A stretch of 64,000 nucleotides of DNA from Pseudomonadota bacterium (lineage in GTDB: Bacteria > Pseudomonadota > Gammaproteobacteria > Burkholderiales > Casimicrobiaceae), in the NCBI GenBank assembly GCA_009786025.1, contig WQUA01000007.1, positions 1-64,000 on the forward strand. Direction: 5' to 3'. Position 1 is the stretch's first letter. Each line of letters opens with the position of its first letter. The translations under genes and the position numbers were made by a program. The notes under the pieces are model-generated. The model did no database searches and was not told where the DNA came from. It saw only the letters and a program-made list of their open reading frames with translations. This document shows, one piece after another, positions 14,346 to 25,891 of this stretch.

Positions 14346-15426
14346 CGAAGTGTTTTCGGAGCCGCAACGCTTGCACAAAGTGTTGGCGTCGTGCGGCTTC
14401 GGCTCGCGCCGCGCGATGGAGGAATTGATTGTCGCCGGCCGCATCACGGTCAACCGGATGCCGGCGGAGATCGGGCAGAAAGTCGGGCCGGGCGACGAAG
14501 TGCGGATCAACGGCGAGCCGGTGAAAATTCGTTTTACCGAGCCGCAACCGCGCGTTTTGCTGTATCACAAACCGGCTGGCGAAATCGTTTCGCGCGACGA
14601 TCCGGAAGGGCGCGCTTCGGTGTTCGACCGCTTGCCACCGATTCAGGGTGCCAAGTGGATATCGATCGGCCGCCTCGATTTCAATACCGAAGGACTTTTG
14701 CTGTTCACCAATTCCGGTGAGCTTGCCAACCGGCTGATGCATCCGCGCTATGAAGTGGAGCGAGAATACGCTGTGCGAATCATTGGTGAATTGAGCGAAG
14801 ACCAGATTCAGGAAATGAAAAATGGCGTCGAACTGGAAGACGGGCCGGTGTGCTGTGAAAAGCTGATCGATGGCGGCGGCGAAGGCGTCAACCACTGGTA
14901 TCACATTACCATCCAGGAAGGGCGTAACCGCGAAGTGCGACGGCTGTTTGAGGCGCTGGGATTGACCGTGAGCCGATTGATCCGAACCCGTTACGGTGTC
15001 GTCAATATGCCAAGCGTCGCCAAGCGCGGCGATGTGATTGAATTGGAACAGGCAGATGTCGCAACGCTGATCAAATCCGTTGGATTAAAAATGTCGGGCG
15101 GAGCGGCTGAAAATGTACCGGAGATACGGTCACCGTTCGGCAAGAAGAAAACCAATGGAGCGATGCAGACTGAAGCGCCGAAAAAGAAAGGCGTGCGCTT
15201 CAAAGTGGACCGCCATTCGGCGCCGCGCAGCCCGAAGCCGGAGCAGTCCCTGCCCCGTGAAGCGCTGACAGAGGAAGGTAAAGCGGCGGCGTCTGAGGGC
15301 GCGGCGTCCCGGCAGCGATCTGGCAGGAGAGGCTTGTTTGGGCGCAAAAACCAGCGTTCGCCAAAGCAGGGGTCAGAGGTTGGGAATCAGGAATCAGGGC
15401 GTCAGGAGCCAGAGATCGGGGAATAG
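14206..15426 (+). CDS. rluB: 23S rRNA pseudouridine synthase RluB
   Basis: RLHKVLASCGFGSRRAMEELI (S4), SIGRLDFNTEGLLLFTNSGELANRLMHP; SD ggag 7 nt upstream of ATG 14206. Confidence 0.93.
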   Translation: MPQPRPLKHRSPSQARFSANSSKTHQPNMVMQKFAESLPTKIKKTTDEVFSEPQRLHKVLASCGFGSRRAMEELIVAGRITVNRMPAEIGQKVGPGDEVRINGEPVKIRFTEPQPRVLLYHKPAGEIVSRDDPEGRASVFDRLPPIQGAKWISIGRLDFNTEGLLLFTNSGELANRLMHPRYEVEREYAVRIIGELSEDQIQEMKNGVELEDGPVCCEKLIDGGGEGVNHWYHITIQEGRNREVRRLFEALGLTVSRLIRTRYGVVNMPSVAKRGDVIELEQADVATLIKSVGLKMSGGAAENVPEIRSPFGKKKTNGAMQTEAPKKKGVRFKVDRHSAPRSPKPEQSLPREALTEEGKAAASEGAASRQRSGRRGLFGRKNQRSPKQGSEVGNQESGRQEPEIGE

Positions 15427-15439
15427 GGATCAGAAAAAC

Positions 15440-15660
15440 GTGATTTGACCACAGGAAACGCAAAGGACATAAAGAAAGAGCCGCCATTCTGCGCGGCGCG
15501 AAGCGAAGGCGCAGAACCCAGAGAAACCCCATTACCATTCGCCTCCCTTGAAAGAGATGGCTTCAGAGCGTCCTTTTTCGCGGCTTCGCTCTTTTACGAG
15601 AGGTGTTTTTTCCGGGTTGTTTCGCTGCGTTCGCAATGACGTTGCCGTACCCTCAATTTC
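15440..15660. repeat. Intergenic repeat block (cgcaaagg/aaagaaag, gcggcttcgctcttttacgag, gcgttcgcaatgacg)
   Basis: Words shared with other intergenic blocks in this window. Confidence 0.6.
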
Positions 15661-15679
15661 TGATTCCCGATGTCCGGTT

Positions 15680-15709
15680 TTGACAAAAAGCCGGAAAACC
15701 CTTTATAAT
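15680..15709 (+). promoter_or_regulatory. Consensus sigma70 promoter for rplU-rpmA
   Basis: TTGACA 15680-15685, 18 bp spacer, TATAAT 15704-15709. Confidence 0.85.
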
Positions 15710-15753
15710 TATATATTTCCCCGCTGTGGGGAAATTTTTAAACGGAGTTATTC

Positions 15754-16065
15754 ATGTACGCGGTCATAAAAACCGGCGGCAAACAGTACAAAGTTGCGGC
15801 TGGCCAAAAATTGAGAGTAGAACAGATACCGGCGGATGTGAACGCAGAAGTGATCCTCGATCAGGTGTTGATGGTTGGGGAAGGCGACAGCGTACGTCTG
15901 GGGCAACCCACGCTGGCAGGCGCTGCGGTCAAAGCGACCGTACTTGAGCATGCCCGCGGGACCAAGGTCAAGATTTTCAAAATGCGGCGGCGCAAGCATT
16001 ACCAGAAGCATCAGGGGCACCGTCAAAACTACACGCTGTTGCGTATCGACAGCATCGTTGCCTGA
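15754..16065 (+). CDS. rplU: Ribosomal protein bL21
   Basis: [45 protein letters not shown]. Confidence 0.97.
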   Translation: MYAVIKTGGKQYKVAAGQKLRVEQIPADVNAEVILDQVLMVGEGDSVRLGQPTLAGAAVKATVLEHARGTKVKIFKMRRRKHYQKHQGHRQNYTLLRIDSIVA

Positions 16066-16078
16066 AAGGAGTTGAGCC

Positions 16079-16342
16079 ATGGCACATAAAAAAGCAGGCG
16101 GCAGTTCCCGCAACGGTCGCGATTCACAAGCCAAGCGGCTGGGTGTTAAGGCTTATGGCGGCGAAGTGGTTCGCGCCGGCAGCATCATCATCCGGCAACG
16201 CGGCACGCAAGTGCATCCGGGTGTAAACGTCGGTTGTGGCAAGGATTACACGTTGTTCGCGAAAGTTGATGGCACCGTGCAGTTCACTGTCAAAGGCCCG
16301 AAGAAAGACAAATTCGCCAATATCGTAGCGGCAACGGCGTAG
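16079..16342 (+). CDS. rpmA: Ribosomal protein bL27
   Basis: [48 protein letters not shown]. Confidence 0.98.
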   Translation: MAHKKAGGSSRNGRDSQAKRLGVKAYGGEVVRAGSIIIRQRGTQVHPGVNVGCGKDYTLFAKVDGTVQFTVKGPKKDKFANIVAATA

Positions 16343-16382
16343 TTTTTTGTCACGCCGCTCGCGCAGCGGTAAAAAACAAACG

Positions 16383-16411
16383 AAAACCCCGCTACTTTTG
16401 CGGGGTTTTTT
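16383..16411 (+). terminator. Intrinsic terminator after rpmA
   Basis: aaaaccccgctacttttgcggggtttttt. Confidence 0.9.
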
Positions 16412-16481
16412 GTTGCCGTCGAGGAAAGCGTTTTTTGCCGAGAAGCGGTATCATCTTCAAGATTCGCCGAGAAAAACCGAT

Positions 16482-17219
16482 ATGCCTTCCTCTCTACTTA
16501 TTGCCCTTGTTCCCGCTGCCGGTGGTGGGCAGCGTTTCGGCGGACCGCAGCCGAAACAATATATGGCGCTGTCTGGGCGAACAGTGCTTGAATGTACGCT
16601 GTGGCGTTTGCAACAGGGATTAAAGCCCGACCACATCGTTGTAGTGCTGGCGTCCGACGACAAAATATTTTCGACGCTTACCGATCTGCCGCCTGGAGTT
16701 GAGGCATTGTATTGCGGGGGCGTGACGCGCGCCGAGAGTGTGCGAAACGCACTTCTGGCGCTGGCAAAGCAATGCAGCGATCGAGACTGGATCGCTGTTC
16801 ATGACGCAGCGCGTCCCTGCGTGCCGGTAACGTGTTTGCAATCGTTGACCACAGTTGCGCGCGGCGCGATGGGAGGAGAAAGCGGTGCGCTTTTGGCGGT
16901 GCCGCTGGCCGATACTTTGAAAGAGGGCGCGACTGATGGTGCTGCGGCGCGGGCAGTCGCGACACTGGATCGGGCGCGTTTCTGGAGCGCGCAAACGCCG
17001 CAGATGTTTCGCTACGGTCTTTTGAGCAAAGCGTTATCGCAGGAAGGCGCGCTGTTATGCACTGATGAATCACAGGCGGTCGAGCGTTACTGCAAGCAAA
17101 CAGGTGGCGCTTTGCCGTTATTGTTGCGCGGCAGTGTCCAGAATCTCAAATTGACCTATGCTGAGGACTTGCCTCTCGCCGAAGCGATTCTGGCCTTTCA
17201 AAAGGAAAAAATTTCATGA
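16482..17219 (+). CDS. ispD: 2-C-methyl-D-erythritol 4-phosphate cytidylyltransferase
   Basis: [41 protein letters not shown]. Confidence 0.95.
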   Translation: MPSSLLIALVPAAGGGQRFGGPQPKQYMALSGRTVLECTLWRLQQGLKPDHIVVVLASDDKIFSTLTDLPPGVEALYCGGVTRAESVRNALLALAKQCSDRDWIAVHDAARPCVPVTCLQSLTTVARGAMGGESGALLAVPLADTLKEGATDGAAARAVATLDRARFWSAQTPQMFRYGLLSKALSQEGALLCTDESQAVERYCKQTGGALPLLLRGSVQNLKLTYAEDLPLAEAILAFQKEKIS

Positions 17220-17692
17220 TTCGGATTGGCCACGGTTTTGATGTTCACGCGTTTGCCGAAAACCGCCGATTGCGGCTGGGAGGCATCGATATTCCTTTCG
17301 AGCGCGGCCTGGCCGGGCATTCCGACGCCGATGTGGTGTTGCACGCGATTGCCGATGCGTTGCTCGGCGCGCTGGCGCTCGGCGATATCGGCCATTTCTT
17401 TCCGGATTCGGACGCGCGTTATAAAGATGCCGATAGCCGGGCGCTATTGCGTCAGGTTGTCAACGAAATCAAAGCGCGTGGCTATCGGGTCGGCAATATC
17501 GACGTGACCGTGATTGCCGAGCGCCCGAAGTTGGCACCATACCGCGAAACGATGCGGCGAACGATTGCCGAAGATGTGCATTGCGCCGTTGATTGCGTTT
17601 CAGTGAAGGCAACGACGACGGAAAGGCTTGGGTTCACCGGACGCGAAGAAGGCATTGCAGCACAGGCGGTAGCGTTGCTCCTGAAGGGGTAA
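17216..17692 (+). CDS. ispF: 2-C-methyl-D-erythritol 2,4-cyclodiphosphate synthase
   Basis: [13 protein letters not shown]...[36 protein letters not shown]. Confidence 0.97.
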   Translation: MIRIGHGFDVHAFAENRRLRLGGIDIPFERGLAGHSDADVVLHAIADALLGALALGDIGHFFPDSDARYKDADSRALLRQVVNEIKARGYRVGNIDVTVIAERPKLAPYRETMRRTIAEDVHCAVDCVSVKATTTERLGFTGREEGIAAQAVALLLKG

Positions 17693-17894
17693 GTCAGGCA
17701 AATCTTGGGCGTTTGCTTTTTTTTGGCCGCAACGTTTTTTTGCTTAACCTTCAAAAATATCTTGGGCAACGGTGCGCAAAAGCGGGAATCTTGCCTTGCG
17801 TAAAGGGATTGGGGAAAGAGAAGCTACAAGGCTTTTCGACAAAACGTATCCGCTATAATTCTATACTTTGTACAAAAATCTTTCTAAAAGCATT

Positions 17895-20723
17895 ATGACG
17901 CTCGCTAAAAGTTTTGACCCGGCAGAGATTGAACACCGCTGGTATCCGCAATGGGAGGCTTCCGGCTATTTCAAAGCCGGCGCAGACGATACGAAACCTG
18001 CTGATGCATCGTTCTGCATTTTGTTGCCGCCGCCGAATGTCACCGGCACATTGCATATGGGACACGGCTTTCAGCAGACGATTATGGATGCACTGACCCG
18101 TTACCACCGGATGCTCGGCATCAACACGTTGTGGCAGCCGGGTACTGACCATGCCGGTATCGCTACGCAGATGGTCGTGGAGCGGCAACTTGCGATGCAA
18201 GGTTTGTCGCGGCATGGCCTCGGCCGCGAAGCGTTTGTTGGAAAAGTGTGGGAGTGGAAAGAAATTTCCGGCAATACCATCACGCAGCAGATGCGGCGCT
18301 TGGGTACGTCACCCGATTGGAGCCGCGAGCGTTTCACGATGGATACGGGGCTATCGAAGACGGTCACCGAAACATTCGTGCGTTTGTATAACGAAGGATT
18401 GATTTATCGCGGCAAGCGCCTGGTGAACTGGGATCCGGTGCTGGGGACGGCGGTATCCGATCTCGAAGTGGTGCAGGATGAAGAAGATGGCTTTCTGTGG
18501 CACATCACGTATCCGTTTACCGATGGTCCGATCAACGGCATGAGGGGATTGACGGTGGCGACGACGCGACCGGAAACGATGTTGGGTGACGTGGCGGTGA
18601 TGGTGCACCCCGACGATGAGCGTTATCAGGCGTTGATCGGCAAATCGGTGGAGTTGCCGCTGACCGGCCGTCGGGTTCCGATCATTGCCGATGATTACGT
18701 CGATCGTGAATTCGGCACCGGTTGCGTCAAGGTGACACCGGCGCACGATTTCAACGACTATGCCGTGGGGCAGCGCCATCATTTGCCGCAGATCAGCGTG
18801 TTGACGCTGGACGCCAAAATCAGCGAAGCGGCGCCGGAGCGGTATCGCGGGCTCGATCGTTTTGAAGCGCGCAAACAAGTCGTTGCCGATCTCGAAGCGC
18901 AAGGATTTCTGGACAAGGTTGAGCCGCACAAGTTGAAAGTGCCGCGTGGCGATCGTACGCACGCGGTGATCGAGCCGATGCTGACCGATCAGTGGTTCGT
19001 TGCGGTTAACAAGCCGGGCAAGAGCGGAAAAACCATCGCGCAGGAAGCGATCGACGTTGTCGAATCTGGCGAAATTCGTTTTGTGCCGGAAAGTTGGGTC
19101 AACACCTACTATGCCTGGATGCGCAATCTGCAAGACTGGTGCATCTCGCGACAACTGTGGTGGGGACATCAGATTCCCGCTTGGTATGGCGAGGATGGGC
19201 GGTGCTGGGTGGCGCACGATGAAGATGAAGCACGATCACTGGCGGCGAAGGAAAACTATCATGGCGCGTTGACGCGCGACCCTGATGTGCTCGATACCTG
19301 GTATTCGTCGGCACTGTGGCCGTTCTCAACACTCGATTGGACGCCGGAATGGCCGCAGCGATCCAATCCGGTGATCGATCGTTATCTGCCGTCGTCGGTA
19401 CTGATTACAGGTTTCGACATCATCTTCTTCTGGGTGGCAAGAATGGTGATGATGACACGACACATCACCGGCAAAATTCCGTTTCGGGATGTGTACGTGA
19501 CCGGATTGATCCGCGACGCCGAAGGTCAGAAGATGAGCAAGTCGAAAGGCAATGTGCTCGACCCGATTGATTTGATCGATGGCATCGACCTCGAAGCGCT
19601 GGTGGAAAAACGCACGACCGGACTGATGAACCCGAAAGACGCGGCGAAGATCGAAAAGCGGACGCGCAAGGAATTTCCTGACGGCATTCCTGCGTTCGGC
19701 ACCGATGCGTTGCGTTTCACGTTCGCCAGTCTGGCAAGCCCGGGGCGCGACATCAAATTCGACATGCAGCGTTGCGAGGGTTATCGCAATTTCTGCAACA
19801 AACTATGGAACGCCACCCGCTTCGTTCTGATGAACTGTGAGGGCAAGGATTGCGGTTTGCAAAACCCCTGCGAACATGGTGATGGCGCGAACGAATATTC
19901 GTTTGCCGACCGCTGGGTCAAAAGTCGCTTGCAGCGCACCGAAACAGAGATCGCGCAACACTTCGCCGCGTACCGTCCCGATCTGGTGGCGCGCACGATG
20001 TATGAGTTCGTGTGGGACGAGTATTGCGATTGGTACGTCGAACTGGCGAAAGTGCAATTGAGTCAAGGCAACGAGGCTCAGCAACGCGGCACACGCCGCA
20101 CGCTGGTGCGGGTGCTGGAAACGATGTTGCGATTGACGCATCCGCTGATTCCGTTCATCACCGAAGAACTGTGGCAAACCGTCGCGCCGATTGCGCATCG
20201 CAAGACGACCGATTTCATCGGCACGGCGCCGTATCCGGTGTGCGATCCGAAGCTTCTCGATGAAGCGAGCGAAGCGAAAATGGCGCATCTGAAAGAGATG
20301 ATCAACGCTTGCCGCAGCTTGCGTTCGGAAATGAATTTGTCGCCGGCGCAGAAAGTGCCGTTGCTGGTGGCGGGCGATCCGGCGGTGGTCGAGGCGTATG
20401 CACCGTATCTGGCGGCCTTGGCGAAACTTTCTGAAGTGAATGCAGTCGGGACGGAATTGCCGATGTCACCGGCGCCGGTGCAAGTGGTTGGTGATTTTCG
20501 GATGATGCTGAAAATCGAAATCGACCTGGCAGCGGAGCGCGAACGACTGCAAAAAGAAATCGCCCGTCTGGGAGGAGAAATCAGCAAAGCGCAGGGCAAG
20601 CTGGGCAATGAAAGCTTTGTCGCGCGCGCGCCGCAGGCGGTCGTCGAGCAAGAGAAAGAACGCCTCACGGCATTCATCGTCACGCTGGAAAAAGTGCGGC
20701 AACAGCTTGGGGCGTTGATGTAG
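17895..20723 (+). CDS. valS: Valyl-tRNA synthetase
   Basis: [51 protein letters not shown]. Confidence 0.97.
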   Translation: MTLAKSFDPAEIEHRWYPQWEASGYFKAGADDTKPADASFCILLPPPNVTGTLHMGHGFQQTIMDALTRYHRMLGINTLWQPGTDHAGIATQMVVERQLAMQGLSRHGLGREAFVGKVWEWKEISGNTITQQMRRLGTSPDWSRERFTMDTGLSKTVTETFVRLYNEGLIYRGKRLVNWDPVLGTAVSDLEVVQDEEDGFLWHITYPFTDGPINGMRGLTVATTRPETMLGDVAVMVHPDDERYQALIGKSVELPLTGRRVPIIADDYVDREFGTGCVKVTPAHDFNDYAVGQRHHLPQISVLTLDAKISEAAPERYRGLDRFEARKQVVADLEAQGFLDKVEPHKLKVPRGDRTHAVIEPMLTDQWFVAVNKPGKSGKTIAQEAIDVVESGEIRFVPESWVNTYYAWMRNLQDWCISRQLWWGHQIPAWYGEDGRCWVAHDEDEARSLAAKENYHGALTRDPDVLDTWYSSALWPFSTLDWTPEWPQRSNPVIDRYLPSSVLITGFDIIFFWVARMVMMTRHITGKIPFRDVYVTGLIRDAEGQKMSKSKGNVLDPIDLIDGIDLEALVEKRTTGLMNPKDAAKIEKRTRKEFPDGIPAFGTDALRFTFASLASPGRDIKFDMQRCEGYRNFCNKLWNATRFVLMNCEGKDCGLQNPCEHGDGANEYSFADRWVKSRLQRTETEIAQHFAAYRPDLVARTMYEFVWDEYCDWYVELAKVQLSQGNEAQQRGTRRTLVRVLETMLRLTHPLIPFITEELWQTVAPIAHRKTTDFIGTAPYPVCDPKLLDEASEAKMAHLKEMINACRSLRSEMNLSPAQKVPLLVAGDPAVVEAYAPYLAALAKLSEVNAVGTELPMSPAPVQVVGDFRMMLKIEIDLAAERERLQKEIARLGGEISKAQGKLGNESFVARAPQAVVEQEKERLTAFIVTLEKVRQQLGALM

Positions 20724-20756
20724 CCTGGACAAGCGAAGCGCTGCCCGGGAATTACC

Positions 20757-20945
20757 TCACGCGAAGGCGCGAAGCCACGAAGGAAGGAAAGCCCCTTTGG
20801 GGCGCTCTCTCCCACGAGGGAAAAGGGATTCTGCGACTCTGCTTCGCTACGTGCAGAATGAAGGCTTTTTCTTTGCGCTCTATGCGTTCTTTGCGGTAAT
20901 TTTTTCTGGATTGCTTCGCTTCGCTCGCAATGGCACATTTCTGAT
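20757..20945. repeat. Intergenic repeat block (cttcgcgccttcgcgtgag / tttgcgctctatgcgttctttgcggt / attgcttcgcttcgctcgcaatg)
   Basis: Same words as at 941-1005, 46550-46750 and 47925-48040. Confidence 0.65.
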
Positions 20946-20972
20946 GTTTGGGTTCGCTGCGCTTACCCCAAC

Positions 20973-22709
20973 TTACACCATCCACCAATGCTCAACCACC
21001 AATTGCAATGATTGCGTTCCCCGGTATTCGTTGATGTCGAGCCGGTAGGCGGCGCGGATGCGCTCCGGCAACGGTTCGGCGCATTGAAACAAAATAGCGT
21101 TGAAGGTTTGATTTCGATTTCGCAGCACCAGTCGCGAATGTTTTTCGCCGACGATGGTTTGCTGCTCGACAGCAAATTCGCCGTCAAAACGCGGCGCCGG
21201 GAAACCTTGTCCCCACACGTGATCGCGCAGGGTTTGCGCCAGTGAGAAGGTGCAGGCATCGGCATCCAGTTCGCCATCGGTTTCGACGACACGATCAAGT
21301 TGCGCCGGGGTGAGCCATTCGCGCGCGACGCGCTCGAAGTGTTCGATGAATTCGGGCAACGCGCTTTCGTGCAGTGTCAGCCCTGCCGCCATCGCGTGCC
21401 CGCCGAATTTGTGGACAAGATGCGGCGCGCGCTTGGTGATGAGGTCGAGCGCATCGCGTAGATGAAATCCCGGAACGGAACGTCCGGAGCCGCGCAGTTC
21501 GCCGACGGCGGCATCATCGTTTGCGTTGCCTCCGGCGTTGCCGAACACGATGGCAGGGCGATGAAAACGATCTTTGAGGCGTGACGCCACGAGGCCGATC
21601 ACGCCCGGGTGCCAGTCGGGGCGGGCGAGGCAGATAGTGTAATGTTCGACATCAGCGGCGGCGGCAATATTTTGTTGCAGCACGTCGATCGCTTCCTTCT
21701 GAATATCGGCTTCGACTTCGCGCCGCGCCCGATTCAGCGCGTCGAGTTCCTGCGCGATGGGCAGCGCGGTGGCGGCATCGTCCGCCAGCAGGCAGCGGAT
21801 GCCAAGCGACATGTCAGCAAGACGGCCGGCGGCATTGAGACGCGGGCCGATCGCAAAGCCGAGATCGAATGTATGTGCAGCGATGTGTGAACGGCGCGCA
21901 ACATCGAACAAAGCTTGCACACCGGCTGATGCTTGCCCCGAGCGGATGCGACGCAACCCCTGATCGACGAGGATGCGGTTGACGTTATCGAGAGGAACAA
22001 CGTCGGCGACCGTTCCCAATGCGACGAGATCGAGCATGGCGGCAAGGTTGGGCAAAGCGTCGTCAGTGAGTGCGCCGCGTTCACGCAACAGCGAGCGCAA
22101 CGCAATCAGAACGTAAAACATCACACCGACACCGGCCAGATGTTTGGATGGGAAAAGACAATCCGGCTGATTTGGATTGACGATGATCGCTGGTTCGGGC
22201 AATTGCGCGGCAGGCAGATGATGGTCGGTGATGATGGTATCAACGCCGATATTCGCCGCCACTCGCACGCCGTCCACGCTGGCGATGCCGTTATCGACGG
22301 TGAGCAGAATGCGCGGATGCTTCGCTGCGGCGAGCGCCACGATGTCCGGCGTTAGGCCGTAACCGTGCTCAAAGCGGTTAGGCACCAGAAAATCGACGCA
22401 AGCGCCCATCGCGCGCAGGCCGCGCAATGCGATGGCGCAGGCGGTGGCGCCGTCGGCGTCGTAATCGGCAACGACGACGATGCGCTCCTGCTGGTCGATT
22501 GCCTGCGCCAGACGCGCTGCTGCCGCCATCGCGCCTTTCATCTGATTGACAGGCGGTAGCCTTTTCAAGGCCAAATCGAGTTCAACAGAATGGGTGATGC
22601 CACGGGCAGCGAAAATCCGGGCAAGCACGGGATCGACACCGGAGGCAACCAAGGTTTGCTGCGCGGTCGCGGGAATGGAGCGGTGCTTCAGGAGCGGGGA
22701 GTTATTCAT
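20973..22709 (-). CDS. recJ: Single-stranded-DNA-specific exonuclease RecJ
   Basis: IVVVADYDADGATACAIALRGL; LLTVDNGIAS; ITDHHLP; KFGGHAMAAGLTL. Confidence 0.95.
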   Translation of the reverse strand: MNNSPLLKHRSIPATAQQTLVASGVDPVLARIFAARGITHSVELDLALKRLPPVNQMKGAMAAAARLAQAIDQQERIVVVADYDADGATACAIALRGLRAMGACVDFLVPNRFEHGYGLTPDIVALAAAKHPRILLTVDNGIASVDGVRVAANIGVDTIITDHHLPAAQLPEPAIIVNPNQPDCLFPSKHLAGVGVMFYVLIALRSLLRERGALTDDALPNLAAMLDLVALGTVADVVPLDNVNRILVDQGLRRIRSGQASAGVQALFDVARRSHIAAHTFDLGFAIGPRLNAAGRLADMSLGIRCLLADDAATALPIAQELDALNRARREVEADIQKEAIDVLQQNIAAAADVEHYTICLARPDWHPGVIGLVASRLKDRFHRPAIVFGNAGGNANDDAAVGELRGSGRSVPGFHLRDALDLITKRAPHLVHKFGGHAMAAGLTLHESALPEFIEHFERVAREWLTPAQLDRVVETDGELDADACTFSLAQTLRDHVWGQGFPAPRFDGEFAVEQQTIVGEKHSRLVLRNRNQTFNAILFQCAEPLPERIRAAYRLDINEYRGTQSLQLVVEHWWMV

Positions 22710-22790
22710 ACGTGAATTTTATCCGGTAATGGTGGATTACAGGCATCCGAAGCATGAGATAATAGAAAACGGATTCTATCTGGAAATACC

Positions 22791-23087
22791 ATGATCAAAC
22801 ATCTCGTTATCTGGACATTGAAAACGCCGGAAGATAAAACGGTGCGATTGGCTTCGTTCAAACCGCGCGCGGAATCGCTGGTCGGGCAGATTCCAGGGTT
22901 GCGGCATCTCGAAGTGATCGACGGTTTACCGCTTGAGCCGACGTCGAGCGACATCGCGCTTTACGCCGAGTTTGATGATCTGGCGGCGCTGGCCGCTTAT
23001 CAGAAACATCCGCTGCATACGGCGCTTGGCGACGAAGAGGTCAAACCTTTTGTGTCGAGCCGTCGGGCGCTCGATTGGCAGGCATAA
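22791..23087 (+). CDS. Dabb (stress-responsive alpha/beta barrel) domain protein
   Basis: MIKHLVIWTLK...LVGQIPGLRHLEVIDGL...YAEFDDLAALAAYQKHPLH. Confidence 0.88.
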   Translation: MIKHLVIWTLKTPEDKTVRLASFKPRAESLVGQIPGLRHLEVIDGLPLEPTSSDIALYAEFDDLAALAAYQKHPLHTALGDEEVKPFVSSRRALDWQA

Positions 23088-23094
23088 CGCGTTC

Positions 23095-24348
23095 ATGGCG
23101 GGATTTCCCTACGAATTTTTGATCGGGTTGCGTTACACGCGCTCGCGTAAAGGCGAGGCGCGTGAGGCTTTTGTGTCGGTGATCTCGATGTTCTCGATGG
23201 CGGGCATCGCGCTTGGGGTGGCGGCGTTGATTGTCGTGCTGTCGGTGATGAACGGGTTTCAGAAAGAGTTGCGCACGCGCATCCTCTCGGTGGCGTCGCA
23301 CATCGAAATTCGTGCGTTTCCCGAGCTTGACGATTGGGCTTCTGCCGCAAAGATTGCCGGGCAAAGCCCGCATGTGATCGCCACGGCGCCCTATGTGTTG
23401 GGGCAGGCGATGCTGTCGTACGATGGGGCGAGCCGAGGCTCGCTGCTGCGCGGTGTCGATCCGGCGCGCGAGGAATTGGTGGCTGATGTCGGTAGTCACA
23501 TGAAAGCGGGGCACTTCGCCGCTTTGACGCCGGGAAGCTTCGGCATCGTGCTTGGGCTTGAGCAGGCGCGAATGTTGGGCATCGGGATGGGGGACGACGT
23601 GGTGGTGATCATTCCGCAGGGACTGGCGACGCCGGCGGGAACGATGCCACGATTGCGTTCGTTCAAAGTGGCCGGCGTTTTCGATATTGGCATGTATGAA
23701 TTCGACAGCGGCCTTGCGTTTATCAACATCGAAGATGCGCAACGTCTTTACCGGATGACCGGTGTTTCCGGCGTGCGACTTAAAGTGGACGATTTGTTGC
23801 AAGCGCCGACGATCGGCAAGGAGATCGCTGATGCGCTGCCTTTTTCGCTGGAGGTGCGCGACTGGACGCGCAGCCATGCGAATTTTTTCCGGGCGGTGCA
23901 GATCGAAAAACGAATGATGTTTCTGATTCTGATGTTGATTGTTTTTGTAGCGGCGTTCAACATCATTTCGGCGCAAGTGATGGTGGTGACCGAGAAACAG
24001 GCCGACATTGCAATCTTGCGCACGCTTGGCGCATCGCCTTCGTCGATTCTCGGCATTTTCATTTTTCAGGGCGCGCTGGTCGGTGTGATCGGCACGTTGA
24101 TCGGCGTCGTTGGCGGCATTGCGCTGGCGCTCAACGTCGATGTGGTGGTGCCGGCGATCGAGCGCTTGTTCCATGTTCAGTTTCTTGACAAATCGGTGTA
24201 TTACATCAGTGACCTGCCATCTGATCTGCAAAGTGGTGATGTGACGGTGGTAGCGGCGACGGCGCTGTTCTTTGCGCTGGCGGCGACGATTTACCCCGCC
24301 TGGAAAGCGGCGCGTGTAAATCCGGCAGCAGCTTTGCGCTACGAGTGA
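23095..24348 (+). CDS. Lipoprotein-releasing ABC transporter permease (LolC/E family)
   Basis: [59 protein letters not shown]. Confidence 0.94.
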   Translation: MAGFPYEFLIGLRYTRSRKGEAREAFVSVISMFSMAGIALGVAALIVVLSVMNGFQKELRTRILSVASHIEIRAFPELDDWASAAKIAGQSPHVIATAPYVLGQAMLSYDGASRGSLLRGVDPAREELVADVGSHMKAGHFAALTPGSFGIVLGLEQARMLGIGMGDDVVVIIPQGLATPAGTMPRLRSFKVAGVFDIGMYEFDSGLAFINIEDAQRLYRMTGVSGVRLKVDDLLQAPTIGKEIADALPFSLEVRDWTRSHANFFRAVQIEKRMMFLILMLIVFVAAFNIISAQVMVVTEKQADIAILRTLGASPSSILGIFIFQGALVGVIGTLIGVVGGIALALNVDVVVPAIERLFHVQFLDKSVYYISDLPSDLQSGDVTVVAATALFFALAATIYPAWKAARVNPAAALRYE

Positions 24349-25076
24349 ACGCTATGAATCACGATATTGCAGATACCTCTCAAGCGTTCACCCCCCCCGT
24401 CTTGTCGGCGCGCCACCTTGCCAAGACTTATGTGAGTGGGGCATTGCATGTGCCGGTGTTGGCCGACATCAATCTGGACATTACGCCCGGCGAATGCGTG
24501 GCAGTGGTTGGCAGCTCCGGTTCGGGGAAAAGCACGCTGCTGCATTTGCTTGGGGGGCTGGACACGTCGTCCGGCGGCCAGGTGCTTCTCGATGGCCGCG
24601 ATTTTTCAACGATGCCTGAAGCCGAACGTGGTCATGTGCGCAATCGGGCGTTGGGCTTTGTCTATCAATTTCATCATCTATTGCCCGAATTCACGGCGCT
24701 GGAAAATGTAGCGATGCCACTGATCATCCGGCGGCTCAACCGTCGCGAAGCGCAGGAAGCGGCGCGGGCAATGCTGACGCGCGTTGGCTTGTCGCATCGC
24801 GTTGCGCATTTGCCCGGCGAACTTTCCGGTGGTGAACGGCAGCGCGTCGCGTTGGCGCGCGCGCTGGTAACGCGACCGCGTTGTGTGCTTGCTGACGAGC
24901 CGACCGGCAATCTCGACCGCAGCACGGCGCATCAGGTGTTTGATCTGATGCTCGAACTTAACGCCGAAGCCGGTACGGCGCTGATCATCGTGACCCACGA
25001 CCCCGACCTCGCCGCGCGCGCTGCGCGGGTGCTGCGCCTGGTTGATGGGGAACTACACGGGGAACCGCGCGGATAA
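24345..25076 (+). CDS. lolD: Lipoprotein-releasing ABC transporter ATP-binding protein
   Basis: [45 protein letters not shown]. Confidence 0.94.
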   Translation: MNAMNHDIADTSQAFTPPVLSARHLAKTYVSGALHVPVLADINLDITPGECVAVVGSSGSGKSTLLHLLGGLDTSSGGQVLLDGRDFSTMPEAERGHVRNRALGFVYQFHHLLPEFTALENVAMPLIIRRLNRREAQEAARAMLTRVGLSHRVAHLPGELSGGERQRVALARALVTRPRCVLADEPTGNLDRSTAHQVFDLMLELNAEAGTALIIVTHDPDLAARAARVLRLVDGELHGEPRG

Positions 25077-25107
25077 CGGCGCTGGCCCATTCCTGAAGAG
25101 TAAAAGA

Positions 25108-25674
25108 ATGAGAGCCTTCGTTTTCGTGATGTTCTTGTTTCTGCAAGCGTCCCTGTGCTTTGCAAACGCTTCGCTGGTAGTGGAAGGATCACTGATGCAG
25201 GTGGGCAAAACCATACACTACGATCCGGCTTACGTCGCCTTGAAATATCCGGGCGGCGATGTGCCTATCGAGCGCGGCGTTTGCGCCGATGTTGTGGTGC
25301 GAGCGCTCAGGCACGCGGGGGTGGATCTTCAGCAAGCCATTCATGAAGACATGAAAGCGCATTTTGACGCTTATCCCAATCACTGGCGATTGAAAAAACC
25401 CGATCCGAACATCGACCACAGGCGCGTTCCCAATATCGTGACTTATTACACACGACAGAAAAAATCACTTTCGCTTCCCGTCAAAACCGGTAACGTGCGA
25501 GTGGGCGACCTTATCGCCTGGGAACTTCCCGATGGCCGTCCGCATATCGGTGTGGTGACATCCACCGAAGACCGCGACAATATCCTTCTCGTTCACAACA
25601 TCGGCGCTGGCGCCCGGCAGGAAGCCGTACTGAAAGACTGGAAAATAACCGCTCATTTGCGCCCGTTCAAGTGA
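25108..25674 (+). CDS. DUF1287-like secreted protein
   Basis: Signal peptide; YVALKYPGGDVPIERGVCADVVVRALRHAGVDLQ...GDLIAWELPDGRPHIGVV. Confidence 0.85.
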   Translation: MRAFVFVMFLFLQASLCFANASLVVEGSLMQVGKTIHYDPAYVALKYPGGDVPIERGVCADVVVRALRHAGVDLQQAIHEDMKAHFDAYPNHWRLKKPDPNIDHRRVPNIVTYYTRQKKSLSLPVKTGNVRVGDLIAWELPDGRPHIGVVTSTEDRDNILLVHNIGAGARQEAVLKDWKITAHLRPFK

Positions 25675-25795
25675 AAGAGTCGGAGCCGGGGAAGGTCGAG
25701 CGGCAACGGAAAAAACAACATGGAGCGAAAAAAGTTGCCGTTCTGAGATATTTCCTGTTGACAGGACGCATCGGAACCGCTAACCTTCTCCCATT

Positions 25796-25891
25796 ATGAA
25801 TAATCATTTGTCCACTTTCTCTGCTTCATTTGACGCCAACCGGGGTTGGTGGCGCTGCTCTTTTTCCGAGGGCGGGCGCCTGTACGCATAA
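25796..25891 (+). CDS. trpL: trp operon leader peptide MNNHLSTFSASFDANRGWWRCSFSEGGRLYA
   Basis: 32-codon ORF with tandem TGG TGG at 25847-25852, followed by an attenuator terminator and trpE. Confidence 0.88.
   Translation: MNNHLSTFSASFDANRGWWRCSFSEGGRLYA

Noticed and set aside
17854-17859. TATAAT upstream of valS as a promoter
   Set aside because: A good -10 but no recognisable -35 at 16-18 bp spacing; not reported as a supported promoter.
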